Counted from the stretch's first letter, positions 50,065 through 59,082 are shown. The stretch is 64,000 nt of DNA from Treponema sp. (GCA_024400955.1 JAKSLY010000006.1:32664-96663), one strand, 5' to 3'. Numbers and translations are program-made. The notes: a model not told the origin generated them from the letters alone.

Positions 50065-50200
50065 AAATAAGAACTCCTGTCTGGAGCTGGCAGAGGGCTG
50101 TATGGTGCCCCCGCCAGTTTTGGTTCCGTTACACCGGAGCTTCAGTCCCATGGCATGTGCCGGTTGCCGAAAACTCCCGTGTGCAACGTTCTAGAATTGA

Positions 50201-51523
50201 TTATTTCTTTGCCTTCTTTGCAGCGGCTCTTGCCCTTGCCAAAGACTTGTCAAGTTCCTTCTGCATTACAGGCTGCATTCTCTTGCAGTAAGATTCAGCA
50301 GATTCCTTTCCATCGAGTACAAGCTGAACGTCGCGGAAGAAAAGGTCGTACCAAACGCGTGTGTATGTTCCTTCAAATGGCCAGCTGCGTCCTGTTGTTT
50401 CGATGATGTTGAGGAATTCCTTGCGGTTTGCAGGGAAACCAGGCTTTGATGTGTAGTCGTTTGCCAAAGACTTAAGGTTTGGAATCTGGAGGTCCATGTC
50501 GCAGTACATCTTGTTTGCTTCCTTGTCTGCTGAAAGGAAGAGTGCAAGTTCTGCTGCTGCCTTAGGGTTCTTTGTGTTTGCTGCAACTGCCCAGCCTACA
50601 CCGCCACGGTATGTAGCTGTCTTGTTTGCTGCTGTGTGAACTGGCCATGGAATAAGGTCATATTCGTATCCGTCCTTGAGTACGCCAGGTGTGTTGAATG
50701 CTGCAAGGTCCCATGGTCCTGCAGGGAAGAATCCAAGTTCACCCTTAAGCCAGCGCTGGTATGTGTCAAGGCTTGCTGCCTGTTCAGCAGATGGTGTAAC
50801 CGGCTTGTACTTCTTGTTGCCCAATGTCATGTCTGCCCAGAACTGGAGTGCTTCGATGAACTTAGGGTCTGTAACGTTTACCTTTGTTCCTGTTGCATCG
50901 ATGAAGTCTGTTCCGTTGCCCCATACAAACTGAATGAATGCCCAGTTTACGTTGAGACCTGTTCCGAATGTACCGTCGCGTGTAAGCTTTGTACAAACAT
51001 CCATGAATTCATCCCATGTGTATGGCTTGTCTGTTGAAGGAAGCGGAATTCCGTACTTCTTGAAGAGTGTCTTGTTGTATGCAAATGCGAATGGTCCGAA
51101 GTCCTTTGGAAGGGCCCAGATTGCATCTCCTGCACCAAGAGTTGTTCCGTCGTAGCGGTATGCATCAACTGCCTTTGAGTAAAGGTCGTTGAAGTCTGCA
51201 CCCTTTGCTGTCTTTACATAAGGTGCAAGGTCAAGGACCTTCTTGTTGTCTACGTACTGGCGTACAGCTTCAGGTCCCATGTAGAAAACGTCTGGAAGCT
51301 TGTTGGCAGAAAGTGCTGCCTGGATTTTTGCTGCATATTCATTACCGGCAACAGTAATGAAGTTTACCTTTGTTCCTGGATGTGTGTCTTCAAAGTGCTT
51401 TACAACCTTGTCCAGGATTTCCTTTTCCTGCGGCTGAGCGAAATTCATTACCGTGATTTCTTCAGCTGCAACTGTGCCTGCCAAAAGTGCTGCGGCAAGC
51501 AAAGATAACAATGTCCTTTTCAT
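50201..51523 (-). CDS. sugar ABC transporter substrate-binding protein (AraN-like)
   Basis: A 440-residue family 1 solute-binding protein. A classical signal peptide (MKRTLLSLLAAALLAG then VAAEE) suggests cleavage by signal peptidase I near residue 20; no lipobox is present, which is unusual for a spirochaete binding protein. The mature part has family features such as VKHFEDTHPGTKVNF and KWLKGELGFFPAGPWDLAA. The C-terminus is Ala/Lys-rich. The ATG follows GAGGAGGAAT. It is the first gene of the importer operon and has the strongest promoter of the locus, with a palindrome just upstream of -35. Confidence 0.9.
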   Translation of the reverse strand: MKRTLLSLLAAALLAGTVAAEEITVMNFAQPQEKEILDKVVKHFEDTHPGTKVNFITVAGNEYAAKIQAALSANKLPDVFYMGPEAVRQYVDNKKVLDLAPYVKTAKGADFNDLYSKAVDAYRYDGTTLGAGDAIWALPKDFGPFAFAYNKTLFKKYGIPLPSTDKPYTWDEFMDVCTKLTRDGTFGTGLNVNWAFIQFVWGNGTDFIDATGTKVNVTDPKFIEALQFWADMTLGNKKYKPVTPSAEQAASLDTYQRWLKGELGFFPAGPWDLAAFNTPGVLKDGYEYDLIPWPVHTAANKTATYRGGVGWAVAANTKNPKAAAELALFLSADKEANKMYCDMDLQIPNLKSLANDYTSKPGFPANRKEFLNIIETTGRSWPFEGTYTRVWYDLFFRDVQLVLDGKESAESYCKRMQPVMQKELDKSLARARAAAKKAKK

Positions 51524-51557
51524 GTATTCCTCCTCAAAAGAACTCTCTATGGGTTTG

Positions 51558-51610
51558 ATTATAAACCCGGATTTTTTTAGAAGTCAAGAAAAATATTGAT
51601 AAAAATCAAT
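51558..51610 (-). promoter_or_regulatory. promoter and palindromic operator of the sugar importer operon
   Basis: On the minus strand TTGACT (51587-51582) and TATAAT (51563-51558) are 18 bases apart. Seven bases upstream of -35 lies the palindrome ATTGAT-TTTT-ATCAAT (51610-51595). The block from the palindrome through -35 is nearly the same as in the abfA promoter at 55679-55706, which places the bound regulator near -50, an activator position. Confidence 0.7.
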
Positions 51611-51739
51611 AAAAATTGAATTAAAACCTAAAAAATACCGGATTTTCCCATTTTTCATGGTGAATTACGGGTAAATTCGCATTTTATTCATCATGAAAAC
51701 CGTTTATATCAACTTTTTTAGTATTAAATCCCGTTTTTA

Positions 51740-52681
51740 TCATTGAAAAACCGGATATCCATCCTTGTCGTAGCTGATTTTCTTTACCCATGCATGGCGG
51801 TTTGGGTCGTACAGGGCAAAGACCAGGTCAACTTCTGCGTATGGGCGTGCGTGGTAAACCAGGTAGTCCTGGGTTCCGTCTCGGTTTGTGGTAAAGCTGT
51901 TGTGTCCGGGACCATAGATTCCCTTTTCCTCGCTGGTGCAAAGGACTGGAACCGGGCTTTTCTTCCAGCTGGCGGCGTCGGTAAGGTCTGAATCCTCGTC
52001 TGCCGACAGGAGACCCATGCAGTAGCTGGCATCGGTTGCACTTGCACTGTATGTGATGAAGACCTTTCCGTTCCTGATGAGGGCGGCCGGTCCTTCGTTT
52101 ACGCGGAATCCCCTGCATTCCCAGTCGAATTCCGGGAAGCTGATCATTGTCTGCCTGCCAATCTTTATGGGGCTTTCCATTTTTGCAATGAAAAGTGCTG
52201 AATTTTCCTCGCGGCTCTGCCTTTTCTGTGCCCAGCATGCGTACCACTGTCCCTTGTTGCAGAATACGGTGCAGTCCAGCATGAATGAATCCCATTCCGC
52301 CTGTAGCATTCCCTTTTCTTCCCATGAACCGCAGAAAGGGTCCGGGCTTGGGTTTTCCAGAATCCATGTGCGGATCCACCATGGGTCTTCCGATCTTCCC
52401 GCGGCAAAATAGATGTACCATTTTCCGTCGATGAAGTGGATTTCCGGTGCCCAGATGTGCCAGCTCATGGGGCCTGTGGCATGCTTCCGCCAGATCACCA
52501 CCGGCTTTGCATCGGCAAGGGCCTTTACGGACCAGGCACGGCGCACTTCTATCCTGTCGTACTCAGGGGTGGAGTAGGTGAAGTAGTAGTAGCCGTCGCT
52601 GTGAAGGTAAACATGTGGGTCTGCGCATTGGAGTGCAAGAGGCTTCAGTTCGTCCTGCAGGGTAATGTCTGTTATGTTCAT
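51740..52681 (-). CDS. GH43 family arabinosidase-like enzyme, cytosolic
   Basis: A 313-residue GH43 enzyme, without a signal peptide. Catalytic residues by family pattern are Asp21 in CADPHVY, Asp136 in MLDCTVF and Glu196 in NEGPAAL. The sequence differs clearly from the other two GH43 enzymes here and resembles exo-acting arabinosidases or related subfamilies; the exact substrate is not readable. The ATG has GGAG upstream. It is divergent from the regulator gene across a 137-base gap that contains two inverted GTTGATAT half-sites, so the two are probably co-regulated. Confidence 0.83.
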   Translation of the reverse strand: MNITDITLQDELKPLALQCADPHVYLHSDGYYYFTYSTPEYDRIEVRRAWSVKALADAKPVVIWRKHATGPMSWHIWAPEIHFIDGKWYIYFAAGRSEDPWWIRTWILENPSPDPFCGSWEEKGMLQAEWDSFMLDCTVFCNKGQWYACWAQKRQSREENSALFIAKMESPIKIGRQTMISFPEFDWECRGFRVNEGPAALIRNGKVFITYSASATDASYCMGLLSADEDSDLTDAASWKKSPVPVLCTSEEKGIYGPGHNSFTTNRDGTQDYLVYHARPYAEVDLVFALYDPNRHAWVKKISYDKDGYPVFQ

Positions 52682-52698
52682 CTTGTTCTCCGAAAAAA

Positions 52699-52797
52699 GT
52701 TGATATATAGCAGTAAAAGTCGTTGTATATTTTTGAGGATACGACCTTTTTTTTATTCTGTCAATTTAATTTTCAAAAAAATATGGACAATATCAAC
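52699..52797. promoter_or_regulatory. divergent operator half-sites between GH43 and regulator
   Basis: GTTGATAT at 52699-52706 and ATATCAAC at 52790-52797 face each other 83 bases apart. Another ATATCAAC lies at 51706-51713, just past the 3' end of the GH43 gene. The cores match the palindromes at 51595 and 55679, suggesting one regulator for all. Confidence 0.5.
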
Positions 52798-52818
52798 TTT
52801 TACGGATATATTAGAGCC

Positions 52819-53742
52819 ATGGAAAACGTTGAAAACACCCTAGTAATTAATCCCCTGGAAGACATGGCAAAGCTTAAGGCCCTTGCTTCCGAACCAAGAA
52901 TCAACATGCTTTCCCTCTTGAGGGAAAAGACACTTAACATAAATGAAATTTCCACAGCCCTGGGACTTCCCCAGTCAACGGTGGCAACCCATATTTCCAT
53001 TCTTGAGGAAGCTGGGATCATCGTCACGGAATCCATCAAGGCAAAGAAGGGCAACCAGAAGATGTGCCGCCCTGCATTCCATGACATCCTCATTCAGTTT
53101 CCCGAGGCAAAGAAGGAATCCGAGGACTTTATAGAGATTGAAATGCCTGTTGGAATTTTCACCGACTGCCATGTGACGGCCCCTTGCGGACTTTGTTCTT
53201 CGGAAAAGATAATCGGCCTCCTGGATATTCCGGATTCCTTCCTGAATCCTGACAGAATGAAGGCGGGTCTCCTGTGGTGCGGCAGCGGAACCTTTGAATA
53301 CAAGTTCCCCAACAACACCCTTTACAGCACAAAGAAGCTGACCAAGCTTGAGGTAAGCCTTGAGCTTTCTTCCGAAACTCCGGGAACCAACAGCAACTGG
53401 CCTTCGGACATTACAATGTGGATTAACAAGACGGAAATCGGAACATGGACTTCCCCTGGTGACTACGGTGACAAGCGTGGAAAATATACTCCCCAGTGGT
53501 GGAAGCTTGAAGGCAGCCAGTACGGTCTCCTTAAGCACTTTTCCGTTACCGACGAGGGAAGCTTTGTTGATGGCGTCAAGATTTCGGGTGTTACCCTGGA
53601 CGACCTTAAGGTTGGGGAACACCATTCAATCCGCGTCCGTGTGGGGGTAAAGCATGATGCCGAGCACATGGGCGGAATGAACATATTTGGCAAGGGCTTT
53701 GGCAACTACGACCAGGGCATTGTCATGAGGGCCTATTTCTAG
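52819..53742 (+). CDS. ArsR-type transcriptional regulator with long ligand domain
   Basis: A 307-residue regulator. Residues 8-80 form a winged helix of the ArsR kind, with LKALASEPRINMLSLL, the recognition helix region LGLPQSTVATHISILEEAGII, and a wing with KKGNQKMCRP. The remaining 220 residues are beta-rich with jelly-roll-like stretches (GTFEYKFPNN near 155, GTWTSPGDYGDKRGKYTPQW near 214) and may bind sugar. Starts at 52783 and 52819 are both open; 52819 is preferred because 52783 lies in the operator region. It sits within the arabinan locus and is the likely regulator of the shared palindromes. Confidence 0.75.
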   Translation: MENVENTLVINPLEDMAKLKALASEPRINMLSLLREKTLNINEISTALGLPQSTVATHISILEEAGIIVTESIKAKKGNQKMCRPAFHDILIQFPEAKKESEDFIEIEMPVGIFTDCHVTAPCGLCSSEKIIGLLDIPDSFLNPDRMKAGLLWCGSGTFEYKFPNNTLYSTKKLTKLEVSLELSSETPGTNSNWPSDITMWINKTEIGTWTSPGDYGDKRGKYTPQWWKLEGSQYGLLKHFSVTDEGSFVDGVKISGVTLDDLKVGEHHSIRVRVGVKHDAEHMGGMNIFGKGFGNYDQGIVMRAYF

Positions 53743-55577
53743 TTCCTGCTTTTTATTCCCCAGATGTATTCGCCATGGTTGCCGGTTCCGGCAGTGGCGT
53801 TAAGCCCCGTAAAATTCAGGGTCCTGATGTTTTCAGACCTTGGGTTTTGGGTGGCAAAATCAGTTGACGGCCTTATGATTCCCCTGAAGGTGCCGTCCCT
53901 TCCAAGATCCATGGTGAAATTTTTTCCGTCGGGTGCAATGGTTATCTTTCCGCTGTATGCCCCGCTTACTTCTCCCTTCGGGCTGATGGTGATTCCCCTC
54001 GACTGCTGGGCGATCCTGTCGGCCTTTTCTGCATCTGCGTCGCGCCTGGTGATGATCACATCGTAGTTTCCTGCGGCCTGTGACAGCGTAAGTCCCCGGT
54101 CGTATTCTTCCGCTGCCATGGGGTCGTATTCGCATGGCTCAAGAACCGGCCAGCCTTCCTCGTTAAAGAACATTTCCCTTGCCTGCAGGCAGAACTGTCC
54201 CGGATTAAGCCAGTCTGTTCTTGCATGGCTTGCAAAGATCATCTTTCCGTCGGAACTTCTGAAGATGGACTGTCCTCCCGGAGCCGTAAATCCAAAGCCG
54301 CTGCCAAACTTGTAGCCTCCGATGATCTTGGAACCGACTGCATGGTAGTTCCTTGCCTTGGCCATCATGTCAAAGGCCATGTCCTGTCCCGATGCGTCAA
54401 GGTATGGCCCCTTTATGTCGCGGCTTCTTCCAATTCCAACGCGGTAGTCGAATTCAAGGTTGCCCATGCTTACAAAAAGGTAGTACCATCCTGTTTCGCT
54501 GCTGAATAAAAGCTGGCTTCCTTCGTAGGCTGCCCCCTTTCCGCCGGCAATGTGCCTTCCGCTGTTTCCGCCCACTGAATCAAGGGCTTCGTCCAGAAGC
54601 TGTCCTGTTCCCTGGTCCACTGGTCTGAAGGTCTCTGCATCCACATACACCAGAGCTATGCCGCCTTTCCAGGAACCGTAGGTCATGGCGTGGCATTTGC
54701 GTTCCCCGATGGTGAATTCCTTAAGTTCCCCAGTGGAAATGTCCATGACGAATTCCGGGTCTATGGCACCAAATCCCGATTCCCAGTTGCGGCCTGCGTT
54801 TCTGCATTGGTTGTAGCCTATGGCGCTGTTGCCGGTTTCGTCGTCGTTTTCCCAGGTGTAGCGCACCAGTGTGGAAGTTGGATAGGTTTCCGGGGCGTAC
54901 CTTGATGCCGGTATGAACGGACCTTCTGCCCTGTCTGCAATGGAAAGGGAGATGCATGCTGCCGGAACCGTCTTGCCGTAGGAAGTCTCGCAGTCCCGGA
55001 TCACTCCGTGGAACATGTAGTACCTTCCGTTTTTCCTTGTTACCGTCGGCGCCCAGGTTTCGGGGAAGGGCAGCGGTGAATAGAGTTCCGTGTGGTAGCC
55101 CGTGCCGTCGTTGGTTTCAAAGCCCACCCACTTGAGGAATTCATCGTCCCAGTGCATTGGGCCGTAGTTTGGCGAGACTTCCCTTGTGTCGCGGAATGCT
55201 GAATCTTCGTGGAGGGTCCAGGCCACCAGGTCCCTTGAAGAACGGACAAAGATTCCGTGCCTCCAGCCTGTTGAATATACGTACCAGGTTCCGTCGTCAT
55301 CCTGGAAGATCTTCGGGTCGTGGCAGTTCCAGTTGGTGGAAGTGTGGAAGCTGTACTTTTTGTCAAGAAAGTCCGGGTCATTCCTATTGTCGGCGTAAGT
55401 TTTGCCTGGGGCGACGGGACTGTCCGAAAGCTTCTTTTTCTTGAGGGTTTTGTTAGTGCTTATGGATTCCCCGGGCAGGAGCTTTGGTTTTGCTTGTATT
55501 GCTGCAGGAAAGGTGCAGTTCAGGATGAGTGCTGCGGTAAAAATTGATATGAATGCTGAATTTTGGGTGCGCTTCAT
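53739..55577 (-). CDS. exported GH43 endo-arabinanase with C-terminal beta domain
   Basis: A 612-residue secreted enzyme. The signal peptide runs to about residue 29 (MKRTQNSAFIS, hydrophobic core, then AIQAKP). The GH43 domain covers about 80-480: Asp87 in NCHDPKI, Asp273 in AIDPEF and Glu352 in YEGSQL are the expected catalytic residues. The last 110 residues are a beta-rich domain (KGEVSGAYSGKITIAPDG) as in large endo-arabinanases of the GH43_4/5 kind. The ATG at 55577 follows AAGGAGG; the in-frame extension to 55637 is rejected. It would begin arabinan breakdown outside the cytoplasm. It overlaps the regulator gene tail-to-tail by 4 bases. Confidence 0.87.
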   Translation of the reverse strand: MKRTQNSAFISIFTAALILNCTFPAAIQAKPKLLPGESISTNKTLKKKKLSDSPVAPGKTYADNRNDPDFLDKKYSFHTSTNWNCHDPKIFQDDDGTWYVYSTGWRHGIFVRSSRDLVAWTLHEDSAFRDTREVSPNYGPMHWDDEFLKWVGFETNDGTGYHTELYSPLPFPETWAPTVTRKNGRYYMFHGVIRDCETSYGKTVPAACISLSIADRAEGPFIPASRYAPETYPTSTLVRYTWENDDETGNSAIGYNQCRNAGRNWESGFGAIDPEFVMDISTGELKEFTIGERKCHAMTYGSWKGGIALVYVDAETFRPVDQGTGQLLDEALDSVGGNSGRHIAGGKGAAYEGSQLLFSSETGWYYLFVSMGNLEFDYRVGIGRSRDIKGPYLDASGQDMAFDMMAKARNYHAVGSKIIGGYKFGSGFGFTAPGGQSIFRSSDGKMIFASHARTDWLNPGQFCLQAREMFFNEEGWPVLEPCEYDPMAAEEYDRGLTLSQAAGNYDVIITRRDADAEKADRIAQQSRGITISPKGEVSGAYSGKITIAPDGKNFTMDLGRDGTFRGIIRPSTDFATQNPRSENIRTLNFTGLNATAGTGNHGEYIWGIKSRN

Positions 55578-55678
55578 GGTTCCTCCTTGAAAATGCCGGC
55601 AAAATGCCTGTCTTGGCCATGGTGAATGGGTGGACATGGCCGGTAATACGCATATTTTGGGTTTTATTACTGAAAAAA

Positions 55679-55729
55679 TTGATATTTATCAAAATTTTTC
55701 TTGCCTATGAAGTATAACCGTGATAGACT
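55679..55729 (+). promoter_or_regulatory. promoter and palindromic operator of abfA-araA
   Basis: The palindrome TTGATA-TT-TATCAA (55679-55692) is followed 8 bases later by -35 TTGCCT (55701-55706) and, 17 bases on, -10 TAGACT (55724-55729). It matches the importer promoter nearly base for base upstream of -35. It also lies 102 bases upstream of the divergent exported GH43 gene, which it could control as well. Confidence 0.7.
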
Positions 55730-55789
55730 GATTTCGTAAAGGAAAATTTTCAACTATTTGGAATTTTTCCTTTCTTTTGGAGACAGAAC

Positions 55790-57280
55790 ATGAAATCTAA
55801 AGTGACATTGGTAAAGGAATTCAAGATTGGAGAAGTGGACAACAACCTTTTCAGTTCCTTCATTGAGCATCTTGGTCGTGCCGTATACACGGGAATCTAC
55901 GAACCGGGACATGAGACTGCAGACGAGCAGGGATTCCGCAAGGATGTAATAGACTTTGTAAAGGACCTTAAGGTGGGCCTTGTACGCTATCCGGGAGGAA
56001 ACTTCCTGAGTGGCTACAACTGGAAGGACGGCATCGGACCAAAGGACAAGAGGCCTGTTCGCCTTGACCGCGCATGGCATACAATCGAGCCTAATGAAAT
56101 CGGAATCGACGAATTCGTTGACTGGGCAAAGAAGTCCGGTACTGAAGTTCTTGCTGCCGTAAACATGGGAACCGGAACTCCACAGGATGCAGGCGACATG
56201 GTTGAATATTGTAACTACCCCAGCGGAACCTACTGGTCTGACCTTCGCATTGCCAACGGACACAAGGATCCACATAACATCAAGTACTGGTGCGTAGGAA
56301 ACGAAATGGACGGCCCATGGCAGATCTGTCACCTTGACGCCGTGGATTACGGAAAGAAGGCCCTTGAGGCAATTAAGATAATGAAGTGGACCGACGAAAG
56401 CATCAAGACCGTTGTTTGCGGAAGTGCTTCAAGCGGAATGCCAACATACCCTGAATGGGACAGGATTGTTCTCGAGCATACCTATGACCATGCCGACTAC
56501 ATTTCCATCCACAGGTATTTTGAAAACTTCGGCAACGACGACGATTTCCTTGCAAGCTTCTACGACATGGAGCAGTTCATCAAGACTTCCATTGCAACAT
56601 GTGACTATGTAAAGGCATACAAGCGTTCAAACAAGACCATGATGCTTTCCTTTGATGAATGGAACATCTGGTACCAGCAGAACCAGAAGCCTCACCCATG
56701 GGAAAAGGCCCCTAGGATTCTTGAGGACAACTACAGCCTTCTTGATGCCCTTGCCTTTGGTGGAATGGCAATCACTCTCCTTAACCATGCAGACCGCGTA
56801 AAGGTTGCATGCCTTGCACAGCTTGTAAACGTAATCGCCCCTATCTTTACGGAACCTGGAAAGGGTGCATTCCGCCAGACAATCTACTGGCCGTTCCGTG
56901 ACATCAGCCTTTACGGCCGTGGCATTGCCCTTCAGCCTGTGGTTCATTCGGAATCAAAGATTACGGACAAGTATGGCGAAGTTCCTGCCGTGATTTTTGC
57001 AGGCGTTTATGATGAGGAATCAAAACAGGTTACTGTCTTTGCCCTTAACACCAACAAGAATTCCGACTGCGAGACAACAGTGGACTTGAGTTCCTTTGGG
57101 GAAACAAGGATGAACTTCAGGACTGAACTTTGCGGAAGCGACCTTTCTGCAGTCAATTCACTTGCAAATCCTGACAATGTGGCTCCAAGAAATGCAGACC
57201 TTGTTGACGGGGAAAAGGGAATCTACACCCTCAAGCTTAAGGCTGCCAGCTGGAACGTAATCAGGTTTTCTGCCAGCTGA
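55790..57280 (+). CDS. abfA: GH51 alpha-L-arabinofuranosidase
   Basis: A 496-residue cytosolic enzyme that removes terminal alpha-L-arabinofuranosyl units from oligosaccharides. The retaining catalytic pair is Glu172 in VGNEMDGPWQ (acid/base) and Glu290 in LSFDEWNIW (nucleophile). The RYPGGNFLSGYNWKDG stretch near residue 66 is also family-typical. The C-terminal beta domain starts near residue 380. The ATG follows GGAGA by 8 bases. It is followed by araA after a 55-base gap and probably shares its message. Absence of a signal peptide fits the imported-oligosaccharide scheme. Confidence 0.94.
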   Translation: MKSKVTLVKEFKIGEVDNNLFSSFIEHLGRAVYTGIYEPGHETADEQGFRKDVIDFVKDLKVGLVRYPGGNFLSGYNWKDGIGPKDKRPVRLDRAWHTIEPNEIGIDEFVDWAKKSGTEVLAAVNMGTGTPQDAGDMVEYCNYPSGTYWSDLRIANGHKDPHNIKYWCVGNEMDGPWQICHLDAVDYGKKALEAIKIMKWTDESIKTVVCGSASSGMPTYPEWDRIVLEHTYDHADYISIHRYFENFGNDDDFLASFYDMEQFIKTSIATCDYVKAYKRSNKTMMLSFDEWNIWYQQNQKPHPWEKAPRILEDNYSLLDALAFGGMAITLLNHADRVKVACLAQLVNVIAPIFTEPGKGAFRQTIYWPFRDISLYGRGIALQPVVHSESKITDKYGEVPAVIFAGVYDEESKQVTVFALNTNKNSDCETTVDLSSFGETRMNFRTELCGSDLSAVNSLANPDNVAPRNADLVDGEKGIYTLKLKAASWNVIRFSAS

Positions 57281-57335
57281 GGGCAGGGAGTGCCCATCAA
57301 GCAATTAATTAATATGGATTCAAAGGGGGAACAAA

Positions 57336-58835
57336 ATGAATCTTAGGAAATATGTTTTCTGGTTTATTACAGGTAGCCAGGATCTTTACGGTCAGGATAC
57401 TCTCGATCAGGTTGCAAAGAATTCAAAGGAAATCGTTGCAAAATTGAACGAATCAAAAGCCCTTCCATGCGAACTTGTATGGAAGCCGACACTTCTTACA
57501 CCTGCAGCCATCCGCGAAACACTGGAAGCTGCCAATGCCGATGCTGAATGTGCAGGCATCATCTGCTGGATGCACACATTCTCTCCAGCAAAAATGTGGA
57601 TCGCAGGCCTTAACGCATACAAGAAGCCATTGCTCCAGCTTAACACCCAGTTCAATGAAGAAATTCCTTATGCAACAATGGACATGGACTTCATGAACCT
57701 TAACCAGTCTGCCCACGGCGACCGCGAATTCGGATTCATCACTGCAAGAATGGATGTTCCACGCAAGGTAATCTGCGGCCACTGGTCACACGCAAAGACA
57801 CAGAAGAGAATCGCCGACTGGATGCGCGTTGCACGTACTGTTGCTGACGGCAAGACACTTAAGGTTGCACGCTTTGGTGACAACATGCGTGAAGTTGCAG
57901 TTACAGACGGAGACAAGGTACAGGCAATGATGACCTTCGGCTGGTCTGTTCCTTACTATGGAATCGGTGATCTTGTTGCATACATGGACAAGGTTACGGA
58001 CAAGGAAGTTGATGACCTTTATGCTGAATACGACAGGCTTTACGAAATCGTTGGAAAGGACGATGCAACTGTTGTTGACCACGTTAAGTACCAGGCAAGA
58101 ATTGAAATCGCCCTTCGCCGCTTCCTTAAGGATGTTGATGCAAATGCTCTTTGTACAAACTTCCAGGACCTCCACGGACTCAAGCAGCTTCCAGGTCTTG
58201 CAATCCAGCGTCTCCTTGCAGACGGCTACGGATTTGGTGCAGAAGGTGATTGGAAGACTGCAGCCCTTGTCCGCACATTCAAGGTAATGACAGAAGGCCT
58301 TGTTGAACCTGGAAAGGGGAATGCCTTCATGGAAGACTACACATACAACTTTGTTCCAGGCAAGGAACTCGACATGGGAAGCCACATGCTTGAGGTTGAC
58401 CCGGAAATCGCAGTTTCAGGTGCAAAGCCAAGAATCGAGGTTCACCCACTCGGAATCGGCGGAAAGGAAGATCCGGCACGTCTCGTATTCAACTCAATCA
58501 CAGGTGAGGGACTTTGTGCAGCCGTTGTCCAGATGGGAGACCGCTTCCGCTGCGTTGTAAACGAAGTTGAAGTTGTTCCACCGGAAGCACCTCTTCCAAA
58601 GCTTCCTGTTGCACGTATGGTATGGAAGCCATATCCAACGATGGAAACAGGTTCTGAAGCATGGATCCTTGCAGGCGGCGGACACCACACTGCATTCTCT
58701 AACATCGTTACAAGCGAAATGCTCCGTGACTGGTGCGAGATCCTCCAGACAGAATGCGTTGTAATCGACAAGAACACAACAATTCCTGCATTCCGCAACG
58801 AGCTCCGCTGGAACTCTGTATACTTCAACAAGTAA
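57336..58835 (+). CDS. araA: L-arabinose isomerase
   Basis: Converts L-arabinose to L-ribulose in the cytosol; needs a divalent metal such as Mn2+. The 499-residue product is the usual length and matches the family throughout: the FWFITGSQDLYG opening, GIICWMHTFSPAKMWI near 74, NTQFNEEIPY near 103, and EDYTYNFVPGKELDMGSHML near 331 with metal-binding residues. GGGHHTAFS occurs near 449. The ATG has a GGGGGA site. The kinase (araB) and epimerase (araD) needed to complete the pathway are not in the window. Confidence 0.96.
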   Translation: MNLRKYVFWFITGSQDLYGQDTLDQVAKNSKEIVAKLNESKALPCELVWKPTLLTPAAIRETLEAANADAECAGIICWMHTFSPAKMWIAGLNAYKKPLLQLNTQFNEEIPYATMDMDFMNLNQSAHGDREFGFITARMDVPRKVICGHWSHAKTQKRIADWMRVARTVADGKTLKVARFGDNMREVAVTDGDKVQAMMTFGWSVPYYGIGDLVAYMDKVTDKEVDDLYAEYDRLYEIVGKDDATVVDHVKYQARIEIALRRFLKDVDANALCTNFQDLHGLKQLPGLAIQRLLADGYGFGAEGDWKTAALVRTFKVMTEGLVEPGKGNAFMEDYTYNFVPGKELDMGSHMLEVDPEIAVSGAKPRIEVHPLGIGGKEDPARLVFNSITGEGLCAAVVQMGDRFRCVVNEVEVVPPEAPLPKLPVARMVWKPYPTMETGSEAWILAGGGHHTAFSNIVTSEMLRDWCEILQTECVVIDKNTTIPAFRNELRWNSVYFNK

Positions 58836-58860
58836 TATATTGTTGAAAAAGTTCACCGTA

Positions 58861-58926
58861 CGTAAGGTAGGTTCTGCCTGCGTGGAGTCAGTTTAATATT
58901 GTATCGAACATTGAACCTGCCCTACG
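58861..58926 (+). terminator. imperfect stem-loop after araA
   Basis: CGTAAGGTAGGTTC at 58861-58874 pairs with GAACCTGCCCTACG at 58913-58926 (12 Watson-Crick pairs, one G-U, one mismatch). No T tract follows. It lies 25 bases after the araA stop and may end or stabilise the abfA-araA message. Confidence 0.35.
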
Positions 58927-59075
58927 CGCGATATATTTTACAGAATTCCGGGCGCCCTTCATTAATTGTTATATTTTCAATATAATAACCGTCTGCAAAG
59001 TTTCTAGGTTGGAATTCAATGAACACGGAGCCGGGGTTGTCCTTTGGCTTTCGGATAAAGATTTCTTTGCAGACG
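58922..59075 (-). pseudogene. short coding remnant next to nrdG
   Basis: The minus strand encodes about 50 residues ending at TAG 58922-58924 with no start codon; a stop lies just before it. The text looks like real protein: IFIRKPKDNPGSVFIEFQ, then NFADGYYIENITIN and REFC-like PEFCKIYRA. It is probably the 3' end of a lost gene. The family is not recognised. Its FADGY codons form one arm of the inverted repeat described next. Confidence 0.4.
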
Positions 59076-59080
59076 GTTAT
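58985..59080 (+). promoter_or_regulatory. 16-bp inverted repeat before nrdG
   Basis: ATAACCGTCTGCAAAG at 58985-59000 and its exact complement at 59065-59080 flank 64 bases. The right arm ends two bases before the nrdG start codon and leaves no room for a ribosome site. TATAAT at 58981-58986 overlaps the left arm and may be the -10. A smaller GTTATATT/AATATAAT repeat precedes it. Confidence 0.5.
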
Positions 59081-59082
59081 TT

